Assembly: GCF_000238595.1 (NCBI RefSeq)
Contig: NZ_AGTS01000055.1
Coordinates: forward strand, 1 to 64,000
Reading direction: 5' to 3'
Length of the DNA stretch: 64,000 nucleotides
Source: Acidovorax sp. NO-1
Lineage (GTDB): Bacteria; Pseudomonadota; Gammaproteobacteria; Burkholderiales; Burkholderiaceae_C
The position numbers and the translations under genes are program-made. Shown one piece after another: positions 41,080 to 48,059 of this stretch. The first letter of the stretch is position 1; every line of letters starts with the position of its first letter. Under the pieces are notes generated by a model that saw only the letters and a program-made list of their open reading frames with translations, was not told where the DNA came from and made no database searches.

Positions 41080-41487
41080 ATGAAAACCAAGCACGAACTC
41101 GAACTGGCCGACGTCAAGGCCGTTGCCGCCGCCGCCGAAGCTGAAGCCCTCAAGAACAACTGGCCCGTGACCATCGCCATCGTGGACGATGGCGGCCACC
41201 TGCTGTGGCTGCAGCGCCTGGACGGTGCGGCGGCGGTGTCGTCGCACATTGCGCCCTCCAAGGCGCGTACGGCAGCCCTGGGCCGCCGTGAGAGCAAGGT
41301 GTACGAGGACGTGATCAACGGCGGCCGCACCTCCTTCCTGAGCGCGCCCACCATTGACGGCCTTCTCGAAGGCGGCGTGCCGATCATGAAGGACGGCCAG
41401 TGCCTGGGTGCGGTAGGTGTGAGCGGTGTGAAGTCCACCGAAGACGCGCAGATTGCCCGTGCGGGCATTGCTGCGCTGGGCCTTTGA
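41080..41487 (+). CDS. GlcG/HbpS family haem-binding-like protein
   Basis: A 135-aa protein of the DUF336 (GlcG/HbpS) family. HbpS is a haem-binding sensor accessory protein and GlcG belongs to glycolate loci; the role here is not known. Motifs: ELADVKAVAAAAEAEALKN, VTIAIVDDGGHLLWLQRLDGA and GGVPIMKDGQCLGAVGVSG. The ATG at 41080 is chosen to match the usual N-terminus; the frame is open further upstream but lacks family similarity. No signal peptide. It lies near hemP and the iron genes, but on its own strand. Confidence 0.88.
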   Translation: MKTKHELELADVKAVAAAAEAEALKNNWPVTIAIVDDGGHLLWLQRLDGAAAVSSHIAPSKARTAALGRRESKVYEDVINGGRTSFLSAPTIDGLLEGGVPIMKDGQCLGAVGVSGVKSTEDAQIARAGIAALGL

Positions 41488-41507
41488 GGGAGCCCTTCAG
41501 CGTCTGC

Positions 41508-41566
41508 GATGCTATTTAATTTATAGCTTCACGCGCTTGTTGGTAAAGCGCTGGAGCCTGAAAAAG
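41508..41566 (+). repeat. Dispersed palindromic repeat, copy 8
   Basis: Plus orientation: TTATAGCTTCACGCGCTTG, then TTGGTAAAGCGCTGGAGCC. Arms are GCGCTT and AAGCGC with weaker outer pairing. It follows the GlcG/HbpS gene and precedes the terminator. Confidence 0.7.
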
Positions 41567-41588
41567 CTTGCAATGCAAGCCCCTGCGC

Positions 41589-41615
41589 AAAAAACCGGCC
41601 ATGGGCCGGTTTTTT
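41589..41615. terminator. Bidirectional terminator between the GlcG-like gene and hemP
   Basis: Perfect inverted repeat AAAAAACCGGCC, loop ATG, GGCCGGTTTTTT. It serves the plus-strand GlcG-like gene and may stop the minus-strand hemP transcript as well. Confidence 0.85.
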
Positions 41616-41758
41616 GTTGTGTGGATGAAACCTGGGGCGAGGGCGTTCCGAAAAAAAAGCCTGGCTACGCGGGCGAACCCGTTGGCTGGCAAAAACGACC
41701 TTTCGGGCTTGTGGCAAGCCCTGGAGTCGCCCCACGATGAAACCTGGGTGCCAAGGAT

Positions 41759-41983
41759 TTACTTGGTAAGGATGAGTTTGCCCAGCTTGGTGGCCTGCAG
41801 GCGGTACAGCGAGCCGTTGTGGCTGATGGCAACGGCCTTCTGGCCTTGCAGCAGCGCGCTGCTGTCTACAGCACCTGGTACGGCGTCGTTGGCCGCATGG
41901 GCCGTGCCGCTGTCTGCACGCGAGACGGGCAGATCGGATGGGACGTTACGCAGGAGCGAGGCGGAGGTCAGTGTGGCTTGCAT
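41759..41983 (-). CDS. hemP: Hemin uptake protein HemP
   Basis: A 74-aa protein with the HemP signature at its C-terminus (GQKAVAISHNGSLYRLQATK, then LGKLILTK). Betaproteobacterial HemP/HmuP is reported as an iron-responsive co-activator or accessory of haem-uptake genes. The N-terminus starts MQATLTSASLLRN. The ATG at 41983 has AGGA thirteen bases upstream; the alternative ATG at 42004 has none. A Fur-like box lies upstream at 42020-42041. No haem receptor or hmu operon is adjacent; the siderophore locus is 2-8 kb away. Confidence 0.85.
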   Translation of the reverse strand: MQATLTSASLLRNVPSDLPVSRADSGTAHAANDAVPGAVDSSALLQGQKAVAISHNGSLYRLQATKLGKLILTK

Positions 41984-42019
41984 TGAAAAGTGTTCCTGTT
42001 GCATTGCAGTGCGTTTTAC

Positions 42020-42041
42020 TAATGATAACGATTCGCAATTA
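42020..42041 (-). promoter_or_regulatory. Fur-like box upstream of hemP
   Basis: AATGATAACGATTCGCAATT resembles the Fur consensus, with imperfect dyad symmetry around ATAACGAT. It lies about 37 bp upstream of the hemP start. Iron repression is expected for this gene. Confidence 0.55.
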
Positions 42042-42158
42042 CGAGTCAAGCAATTTCCGTGTTTCTTTTTTCTGTTTTGAAAACGGGATGCTGCGCCGCG
42101 CGCTTGGGGGCTGATCCATGCTGCGTTTGGCGCTCCCCGACATGTCTCCCATCGCCTT

Positions 42159-42485
42159 GTGGCGCTGCTGCAGCCGGGGTGCGGCCGGGGTGCAGCCACA
42201 AGCAAGGATCAAACAATTGCCGCTTCATGGCTCCAGGCCTGCGGCAGAGCCGTTGTGACGGGCTACCACGATCAGCGCCTGGCGATGCGGGTCAAGGCGC
42301 GTAAGCTTGATGTGTCCTCGGCCGCTGTCATGACCGGGAAAATCGAAACCGTGGACGGTTAAAAGGGCCAAGAATGCAAGCTGACCTTCAAGCACCTGGC
42401 AATTGCGGACGCCAGCAAATGGACGCTGTAAATGTTCTGCAGCTTGCCCGGCCACTTCATTGCCGCCAACTTCACAGGCCAGTGA
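42159..42485 (+). pseudogene. Possible decayed cupredoxin-like coding remnant
   Basis: One plus-strand frame remains readable across two stops (TAA at 42360-42362 and 42429-42431). Its last segment reads MFCSLPGHFIAANFTGQ, similar in spacing to the copper-ligand loop of azurin-type cupredoxins (C-x2-P-G-H). The middle segment is KGQECKLTFKHLAIADASKW. It ends three bases before the permease start at 42489. The remaining 42042-42158 holds nothing recognised. The match is short and could be chance. Confidence 0.2.
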
Positions 42486-42488
42486 GCC

Positions 42489-43541
42489 ATGCGGCGTGAT
42501 CTTTCCTCACCCGCGTTGCGGGGCGGCTTGCTTGCGCTGCTTTCCGCAGCCTTGTTCGGGTTGAGCACTCCGCTGGTGCAAGGTTTTGGCGTGGGCGTCG
42601 GGCCGTTCACCACCGCAGCGCTGTTGTATGGCGGCGCGGCATTGGTGGCTGCGTTCATGCGCCGCACATCCGCGCACGAGGCGCAACTGCGCCGGGGCGA
42701 TTTCCCGCGCTTGCTTGCCATGGCTGGCATGGGCGCGGTGGTAGGCCCGGTGGCGCTGGCGTGGGGTCTGCAACGCACCAGCGGGTCCAGCGCGTCGTTG
42801 ATGTTGACGCTGGAGGCGGTGTTCACTGCCGGCCTTGCGTGGCGCTGGTACGGTGAGACGCTGGACAGACGCGTTATTGCCGCTGTCACTCTCCTCCTGC
42901 TGGGCGGAGTCGTGCTCGTTCTTGAACAGGGCCTGCTCGGCCAGGTTCAACTGCTGGGACTGCTTGCAGTCACCGTGGCCACCATCGCATGGGGCGTCGA
43001 CAACACGCTGTCGAGGGGGGTTGCGGACCGCGATCCGGGACAGGTGGTCATGGTGAAGGCGGTGCTTGGCACGCTGGCGACCGTGTTGATGGGTAGGGTG
43101 TGGGGCGAGCCTTTGCCCGGGGCCGGTGCCGCGTTGGCCTTGCTGGCCGTTGGGGCCACTGGCTACGGTCTGAGCCTGCGGTTTTACCTGCTTGCACAAC
43201 GGGCGTTTGGAGCGGCACGCACGGGGTCAGTCTTTGCGTTTGCTCCGTTCATTGGCGCCGTGGGTGCGTTCGCGCTGGGCGACCGGTCAGGGTCATGGTT
43301 GATGGCAATGGGCGGGGCGTTCATGGTCGGTGGCGTGTTGCTGCACCTTGCCGAGCGACATGAGCACATGCACACCCACGAAGCCCTGGAGCATGAGCAC
43401 GCCCACACCCACGATGACGATCACCACACGCACGCCCATGCCGAGATGCCCGTGGGCCCACACAGCCACCGCCACAGCCACGGTGTGGTGAGCCACTCCC
43501 ACCCCCATGTGCCGGATGCACACCATCAGCATTCCCATTGA
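42489..43541 (+). CDS. EamA/DMT permease with histidine-rich C-terminal tail
   Basis: A 350-aa inner-membrane DMT-superfamily transporter with two EamA repeats (LLALLSAALFGLSTPLVQG, LLGLLAVTVATIAWGVDNTL) and about ten membrane segments. After the last segment, about 60 residues form a His/Asp/Glu-rich tail (HEHMHTHEALEHEHAHTHDD, then DHHTHAHAEM and further His pairs). Such tails bind divalent metals, so transport or sensing of Zn, Ni, Co or Cu is a reasonable idea but is inference. The neighbourhood is iron-related, and the gene has no visible Fur box. Confidence 0.88.
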   Translation: MRRDLSSPALRGGLLALLSAALFGLSTPLVQGFGVGVGPFTTAALLYGGAALVAAFMRRTSAHEAQLRRGDFPRLLAMAGMGAVVGPVALAWGLQRTSGSSASLMLTLEAVFTAGLAWRWYGETLDRRVIAAVTLLLLGGVVLVLEQGLLGQVQLLGLLAVTVATIAWGVDNTLSRGVADRDPGQVVMVKAVLGTLATVLMGRVWGEPLPGAGAALALLAVGATGYGLSLRFYLLAQRAFGAARTGSVFAFAPFIGAVGAFALGDRSGSWLMAMGGAFMVGGVLLHLAERHEHMHTHEALEHEHAHTHDDDHHTHAHAEMPVGPHSHRHSHGVVSHSHPHVPDAHHQHSH

Positions 43542-43713
43542 TGCTGTGGGCGCTGCATTCACTTTTTCAAGCTCGCAAGGCGCAAGGCGGCGAGGCGCCC
43601 TTCAGCCCCGAAGGTAGAAGAGGAAGCCAAACCCCTGCGGCCCCCGGAACGTGGACTGCCCGGTCGGCGGGTGGCTGGCCGGGCCGGAACGAGGTCACCC
43701 CTTGCGACAAGAA

Positions 43714-44124
43714 TCAGGGCGTTGGCTCCGTCACAAACCCGATCTTGCGCACCCCGGCGCGCTGCGCGGCTGCCATGGCCTGGGCCACGCGTTCGTAGCG
43801 CACTTCCTTGTCGCCGCGGATGTGCAGGTCGGGCTGGGGCTCCTTGGCGGCTTCGGCCTGCAGGCGGGGCAGCAGCTCTTCGTCGGTCAGCTGCAACTCG
43901 TTCCAGTAGTACTTGCCATCGGCCGCAACAGACAGGCGCACGGTCTCGGGCTTGATGAGCTCGGGCTGGTTGGTGGCGCGCGGCAAATCAACGTTGACCG
44001 AGTGTTTCATCACCGGCACGGTGATGATGAAGATGATGAGTAGTACCAGCATGACGTCCACCAGCGGCGTCATGTTGATCTCGTTCATCACCTCATCGGC
44101 ATCGTCTTGGGTTCCAAAGGCCAT
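43714..44124 (-). CDS. exbD: ExbD biopolymer transport protein
   Basis: A 136-aa partner of ExbB and TonB that couples the proton gradient to outer-membrane transport. One N-terminal membrane segment (VDVMLVLLIIFIITVPVM) carries the essential Asp, preceded by MNEINMTPL. The periplasmic domain contains LSVAADGKYYWNELQLTDEE and RVAQAMAAAQRAG. It starts three bases after exbB ends, in an exbB-exbD operon order downstream of tonB. Confidence 0.94.
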   Translation of the reverse strand: MAFGTQDDADEVMNEINMTPLVDVMLVLLIIFIITVPVMKHSVNVDLPRATNQPELIKPETVRLSVAADGKYYWNELQLTDEELLPRLQAEAAKEPQPDLHIRGDKEVRYERVAQAMAAAQRAGVRKIGFVTEPTP

Positions 44125-44127
44125 GGC

Positions 44128-44847
44128 TTAGCTGCCTTTCTTCATGGGCAGCACCTTGCCCGGTTCACCCCCGGCGTTCACGCGGGCGCCGGTCACAAAG
44201 TAGGCGTGCAGGTCGTGCGCAAAGCTGTTGAGCCCGCCCAGAATGGACTTGTTGCCGCGCACCAGCGCGTTGTAGCCCAGCACCGCCGGGATGGCCACCG
44301 CCAGGCCCAGGGCCGTCATGATCAGCGCCTCGCCAATGGGGCCGGCCACCTTGTCGATGGTGGACTGGCCCGAGGTGCCGATGGCCAGCAGCGCATGGTA
44401 GATACCCCACACGGTGCCAAACAGGCCAATGAACGGCGCCGTGGAGCCCACCGATGCCAGGATGGCCAGGCCTGACTGCAGGCGGGCGGTGAATTCGTCA
44501 ATGCAGTTGCGCAGGCAGCGCGTGACCCAGTCGCTCACGTCCAGGGCGTCGTGCAGGTGGGCCTTGGTGTTGCGGTGGTGGGCGGTGGCCTCGCGGCCTT
44601 CCAGGGCCAGGTGGCGGAAGGGGTTGGTCGGGTCCGGGCCCAGCTTGGTCAGGCCGGCCGCAAAGTCTTCGCTGTGCCAGAAGTCCTTGGCCGCGCGGGC
44701 GTGCTTCTTGAACCGGATGATGTCCAGCGCCTTGATGAGGATGACGATCCACGTGACCAGCGACATGGCCAGCAGCAGCACGGCGACTGCGCGGGTGACA
44801 AAGTCGCCCTGGATCCAGACGTTGGCGATGCCGAATTGCGATTCCAT
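44128..44847 (-). CDS. exbB: ExbB/TolQ/MotA-type proton channel
   Basis: A 239-aa inner-membrane channel that forms the pentameric stator around ExbD. Three membrane segments are visible: near residues 15-37 (VAVLLLAMSLVTWIVILIKA), near 135-155 (ASVGSTAPFIGLFGTVWGIY, the family signature) and near 175-195 (IMTALGLAVAIPAVLGYNAL). The ATG at 44847 (MESQFGIANVW) follows AGGGAG. It lies between tonB and exbD in a tonB-exbB-exbD order. Confidence 0.94.
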   Translation of the reverse strand: MESQFGIANVWIQGDFVTRAVAVLLLAMSLVTWIVILIKALDIIRFKKHARAAKDFWHSEDFAAGLTKLGPDPTNPFRHLALEGREATAHHRNTKAHLHDALDVSDWVTRCLRNCIDEFTARLQSGLAILASVGSTAPFIGLFGTVWGIYHALLAIGTSGQSTIDKVAGPIGEALIMTALGLAVAIPAVLGYNALVRGNKSILGGLNSFAHDLHAYFVTGARVNAGGEPGKVLPMKKGS

Positions 44848-44884
44848 GAGAAAACTCCCTGTATGTTGGTATGCGTTGAATGCG

Positions 44885-45594
44885 TTATTCGAGAACGAAG
44901 TTGATGGGCACCAGGTTCCACATGGCTTCCGGCACACCGTTGCGCTTGCCAGGCACAAAGCGCCAGCGCATCACGGCATCCTGGGCCTGCCGGTCCAGCC
45001 GGTCGAAGCCGCTGGATGTGCTCACCTCCACCTTCTGCGGCAGGCCGTCGGTGCCAATCAGCACGCGCAGCACCACCTTGCCCTGTTCACCCATGCGTTT
45101 GCTGATGGCGGGGTAGCTGGGCCTGGGGTTGTTGAGGTAGGCCGCGTCGCTGGAGGGCAACTCGATCCGGGGTGGCGCCGCTGGCGCGGGTGGGGCAGGA
45201 GGCGCCGGCGCGGGGGACGGCGGTACTGCAGGGGCATCCGTGGGTGGCGCGGGGGGCTGGGGCGTGGCAATGCCCGTGGGGGCTGTGGGTGCCGGTGTGG
45301 GGTCGGCAACGGCCACAGGCATCGGCGCGGGGCGCGGTGCGACCCGGGGCGGCGCCTTGGGTGCCGGTGTGGGGGCGGGGGCGGCGCGGGGGGAGGTGGT
45401 GCCACCTTGGGCGGCGCGGGTGGCGCAATGAATTCGCTCAGCAGCTCCGCCGGCACGATGACCTCGGCAGCCTTGCGCACCAGGCCCGACTGCAGGGCCC
45501 AGATGCCGGCCACATGCAGCGCCACCACAGATCCCACGATCACGGCATTGCGGCTCACGCCCCCGGCGGGGGCAAAACGATCAGGGTGAGACAT
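44885..45594 (-). pseudogene. tonB: Energy transducer TonB, split by a one-base frameshift in its proline-rich linker
   Basis: TonB spans the periplasm and energises outer-membrane receptors. The N-terminal frame from 45594 gives MSHPDRFAPAGGVSRNAVIV and a membrane anchor (VVALHVAGIWALQSGL), then a Pro-rich stretch. In the C/G runs at 45371-45393 (runs of 5, 5 and 6) the sensible frame changes. The second frame carries the rest of the linker (AVADPTPAPTAPTGIATPQP) and the C-terminal TonB domain (SYPAISKRMGEQGKVVLRVL ... AVMRWRFVPGKRNG) to the stop at 44885. The 710-bp span fits one missing base. It may be a sequencing error in a homopolymer; if real, iron uptake through the receptor at 48060 would be impaired unless another TonB exists. 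Confidence 0.8.
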
Positions 45595-45645
45595 AAAAAT
45601 GATAGCTGCCAGCGCTTGATGGATAAGCGCCAGAGGCCAAAAAGA
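45594..45645 (+). repeat. Dispersed palindromic repeat, copy 9
   Basis: Closest copy to the apparent consensus: GATAGCTGCCAGCGCTTG, ATGGATAAGCGCCAGAGGCC, then AAAAAG. CCAGCGCTT pairs with AAGCGCCAG, a compensated change from CTAGCGCTT/AAGCGCTAG in copy 2. It lies just upstream of the tonB start. Confidence 0.8.
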
Positions 45646-45651
45646 CCTAAT

Positions 45652-45726
45652 TTATTTGCGAAAGACCCACCAGGCCGAGCCTGCGACGAGGATCAGGCTG
45701 CCTGCGAGTGTAGAGAGGAGTTCCAT
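45652..45726 (-). CDS. Possible 24-aa hydrophobic small protein
   Basis: MELLSTLAGSLILVAGSAWW plus VFRK is a single predicted membrane segment with a basic end. GGAAAG lies six bases upstream of the ATG at 45726. It overlaps the last 34 bases of the bfd gene in another frame. Too short for homology by eye, so treat as tentative. Confidence 0.3.
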   Translation of the reverse strand: MELLSTLAGSLILVAGSAWWVFRK

Positions 45727-45965
45727 GACTTGCTTTCCAAAATGGAGCTGGCAAGCTGGATCGGTTGCGGCGCGGCCTCGTTGCGCAAGGCGGCCACAGG
45801 GGTCGATGCACTGCACTGCGCGACCACATCGCGGGCGCAGCTTTCGCAGCATCCGCATTGGGTGGCCACGCCCAGTTCGAACTGGATTTCGTCAAAGCTC
45901 ATGCCTGCGCGTGCGTGGCGGGCAATCTCACGGTCCGAAATCCGGCGGCAAACACAGACGATCAT
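45693..45965 (-). CDS. bfd: Bacterioferritin-associated ferredoxin-like [2Fe-2S] protein
   Basis: A 90-aa [2Fe-2S] protein. MIVCVCRRISDREIARHARA and TQCGCCESCARDVV provide the CxC and CxxC cysteines of the Bfd fold (the second site reads CGCCxxC). Bfd reduces the iron core of bacterioferritin to release iron, and is induced under iron starvation. A Fur-like sequence lies upstream (46013-46035). The ATG at 45965 is chosen as the family start; an earlier in-frame ATG gives a non-conserved extension. The C-terminus is longer than in E. coli Bfd (64 aa). No bacterioferritin gene is in the window. Confidence 0.85.
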   Translation of the reverse strand: MIVCVCRRISDREIARHARAGMSFDEIQFELGVATQCGCCESCARDVVAQCSASTPVAALRNEAAPQPIQLASSILESKSWNSSLHSQAA

Positions 45966-46012
45966 GGCGGCAGGCAGTGTGGCTGGCTGTTGAAGGGATG
46001 TGTGATTATAAA

Positions 46013-46035
46013 TACGAATCCGTCGCATTTGCAAT
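46013..46035 (-). promoter_or_regulatory. Fur-like box upstream of bfd
   Basis: On the minus strand TTGCAAATGCGACGGATTCG shares TGCAAATG-GA with the stronger box before the siderophore receptor. About 48 bp upstream of the bfd ATG. Symmetry is imperfect. Confidence 0.5.
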
Positions 46036-46090
46036 AAACATTCCTTGCGTCATGGGAAAGGCTACCTGCCCTGGCTGCCGGGCGTCCATA

Positions 46091-46145
46091 TCGCCGCTCA
46101 CTCGCCGCTCAGTCGCCGCTCAGTCGCCGCTCAGTCGGGGCTCAG
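46091..46145. repeat. Five tandem copies of an 11-bp unit
   Basis: TCGCCGCTCAC, then three TCGCCGCTCAG, then TCGGGGCTCAG. The last unit crosses the stop of the hydroxy-acid oxidase gene (46131-46133), so unit gain or loss would change only the untranslated tail. A minisatellite-like structure, unlike other repeats in the window. Confidence 0.85.
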
Positions 46146-47249
46146 CAGGGCCTGGGTAGCATCGGCCAGGGTGGCACAGCCGGTGAGGGCCATGGCCACT
46201 TCCAGCTCGTCGCGCAGCAGTCGTAGCACATGGGCCACGCCCGTTGCCCCGGCATTGGCCAGGCCCCACACGGCGGGACGGCCTACCAGCACGGCCGATG
46301 CACCCAGCGCCATGGCCTTGAGCACGTCGGTGCCACGCCGGATGCCACCATCGACCAGCACGGGCACTGCGCCCCCCACGGCCTGCACTACGCGGGGCAG
46401 GGCGGTGGCCGTGGGCGGGGCGGTGTCGAGCGTGCGGCCGCCGTGGTTGGAGACGATCAGCCCTGCCGCGCCCGCGGCCACGGCCTGACGCGCATCGGCA
46501 GGGTGCAACACGCCTTTGAGCAGCACCGGCAGTGCCGTGATGGACTGCAGCCAGGCCACGTCGTCCCAGGTGGGGGCGTGGCGCAGCAGGCCGTCGAACA
46601 GTGCACTCTGGCCGGGGCGCAGGTCGGGCGGTGGGGGCGGGGGCAGGCCGGCCAGGTTGACCGGGCCTATACCCTGGGGCAACCGGAACCCCGCACGCTG
46701 CTCGCGGTCGCGCACGCCGCTGGCGGGCGCGTCCACCGTGAGCACCAGCGCTTCGTAGCCCGCCGCCTCGGCGCGCTGCACCAGCGCCTGCGTAAAGCCC
46801 CGGTCGTGCTGCAGGTAAAGCTGAAACCACAGGGGGCCCCGCCCCGGGTCGGGCAGCACGGCGCTGGCGATGGCTTCGAGCGACACGCTGGCCTGGGTGC
46901 TGAGCACCACCCCCGCGCCCAGCGCCGCCGCTGCGTAGGCCATGGCCAGCTCGCCATCCGGGTGCGCCAGGCGCTGGAAGGCGACCGGTGCGAGCAGGAT
47001 GGGGTGGGCCAGCGTGCGCCCCAGCAGCTGCACCCGTGTGTGGCCGCCGGCCAGCGGCTGCAGCACGCGCGGCCACAGGGGCAGTGTGTCCCAGGCGCTG
47101 CGGTTGGCGTGCAGCGTGGTCTCGTTCGCCGCACCGCCGCTGAAGTAGGCCCAGGCGTTGTCGTCCAGATGCTGGCGCGCCTGCAGCTCGTGGTCGGCCA
47201 GGGTGACGATCTCCGGGGGGATGTTTTGCCGTGCGGGGGTGTGGGTCAT
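46131..47249 (-). CDS. FMN-dependent alpha-hydroxy-acid dehydrogenase (lactate/glycolate oxidase family)
   Basis: A 372-aa flavoprotein that oxidises 2-hydroxy acids; lactate, mandelate or glycolate are candidates and the substrate is not determinable here. Blocks: LPLWPRVLQPLAGG (substrate side), HPILLAPVAFQRLAHPDGE, VLTVDAPASGVRDREQ, active-site His in IVSNHGGRTLDT, and VDGGIRRGTDVLKAMALGA. The proline-rich PPPPPPDLRP loop near residue 203 is unusual in length. The 3' end runs into the 11-bp tandem repeat. Downstream of the PKHD hydroxylase gene with a repeat copy between them. Confidence 0.9.
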   Translation of the reverse strand: MTHTPARQNIPPEIVTLADHELQARQHLDDNAWAYFSGGAANETTLHANRSAWDTLPLWPRVLQPLAGGHTRVQLLGRTLAHPILLAPVAFQRLAHPDGELAMAYAAAALGAGVVLSTQASVSLEAIASAVLPDPGRGPLWFQLYLQHDRGFTQALVQRAEAAGYEALVLTVDAPASGVRDREQRAGFRLPQGIGPVNLAGLPPPPPPDLRPGQSALFDGLLRHAPTWDDVAWLQSITALPVLLKGVLHPADARQAVAAGAAGLIVSNHGGRTLDTAPPTATALPRVVQAVGGAVPVLVDGGIRRGTDVLKAMALGASAVLVGRPAVWGLANAGATGVAHVLRLLRDELEVAMALTGCATLADATQALLSPD

Positions 47250-47252
47250 TCA

Positions 47253-47307
47253 AGCGAAAAAAGCACCTGGCGCTTATGCAGCAAGCGCAAGGTGCTATTG
47301 AAAAGTG
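47253..47307 (-). repeat. Dispersed palindromic repeat, copy 10
   Basis: AGCACCTGGCGCTT, loop ATGCAGC, AAGCGCAAGGTGCT: 14-base arms with two mismatches, so the outer arms pair although they differ in sequence from copies 2 and 9. It occupies the gap between the PKHD hydroxylase and the hydroxy-acid oxidase. Confidence 0.7.
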
Positions 47308-47330
47308 AGCGGATGCTGGGTGTGGCCGCC

Positions 47331-48020
47331 TTATGCATCGGCCCACATGCGCAGCAGGTTGTGGTAAGTGCCCGAGAGGGCAATCGCCGAGGGTTCTTTT
47401 TCGCCGTGCGCGTGGCGCAGCTTGAGCAGCGCCATGTCCATGTCGAACAGCAACTGGCGCTGCTCCAACCCGCGCACCATGCTTTCCACCCAGAAGAAGC
47501 TGCTGATGCGGTGGCCGCGTGTGACGGGGGACACCTGGTGCACCGTGCTGCTGGGGTACAGGATCAGGTCGCCGGCTGGCAGCTTGATGCGTTTTTCGCC
47601 GAGCGCTTCGGTGATGACCAGCTCGCCCCCGTTGTAGTCCTCGGGGGGCGTCAGGAACAGGGTGCACGACAGGTCGCTGCGCACCCAGCAGTTGTCGGCC
47701 CTGGAGTGCATGACGGCGCTGTCCACATGGTTGCCGTAGAAGTTGGCGCCGTCGCCGTATTTGTTGAACAGCGGGTTGTATATGCGGCGCGGCAGGGCCG
47801 CCGAGAAGAACAGCGCGTTGCGGTGCAGCGCGACCTTGACCTGCTCTTGCAGCCGGGCCGACAGCTCGCTGCCTTGCGCCAGTTGCAGGTTGTTTTTCTG
47901 GTGGACGGCCTGGCCACCCGCACTGCGTGCTCCGTCCACCCAGGGGGCTTGTGGCCCCAGGGCCTGGCGGAACATGCCCACTTCGTCGGGCGTGAGGACT
48001 TCTTTGATGTGCAGAAACAT
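47331..48020 (-). CDS. PKHD-type Fe(II)/2-oxoglutarate hydroxylase, PiuC/YbiX-like
   Basis: A 229-aa cupin-fold dioxygenase. Iron ligands are visible as HVD (YGNHVDSAVM) and the distal His in SSTVHQVSPV; a 2-oxoglutarate-binding Arg follows in RGHRISSFFW. The family (YbiX/PiuC) is usually encoded beside iron-regulated siderophore receptors, and here the receptor gene is 39 bp upstream. Its substrate is not known. The ATG at 48020 gives MFLHIKEVLTPDEV. Likely cotranscribed with the receptor under Fur. Confidence 0.92.
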   Translation of the reverse strand: MFLHIKEVLTPDEVGMFRQALGPQAPWVDGARSAGGQAVHQKNNLQLAQGSELSARLQEQVKVALHRNALFFSAALPRRIYNPLFNKYGDGANFYGNHVDSAVMHSRADNCWVRSDLSCTLFLTPPEDYNGGELVITEALGEKRIKLPAGDLILYPSSTVHQVSPVTRGHRISSFFWVESMVRGLEQRQLLFDMDMALLKLRHAHGEKEPSAIALSGTYHNLLRMWADA

Positions 48021-48059
48021 GCGGTGCGGTGGTTCAGGAAATCCGTCAGCGATATCCGT

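Noticed and set aside
46091-46145. CRISPR-like array
   Set aside because: Eleven-base units directly adjoin each other with no spacers.
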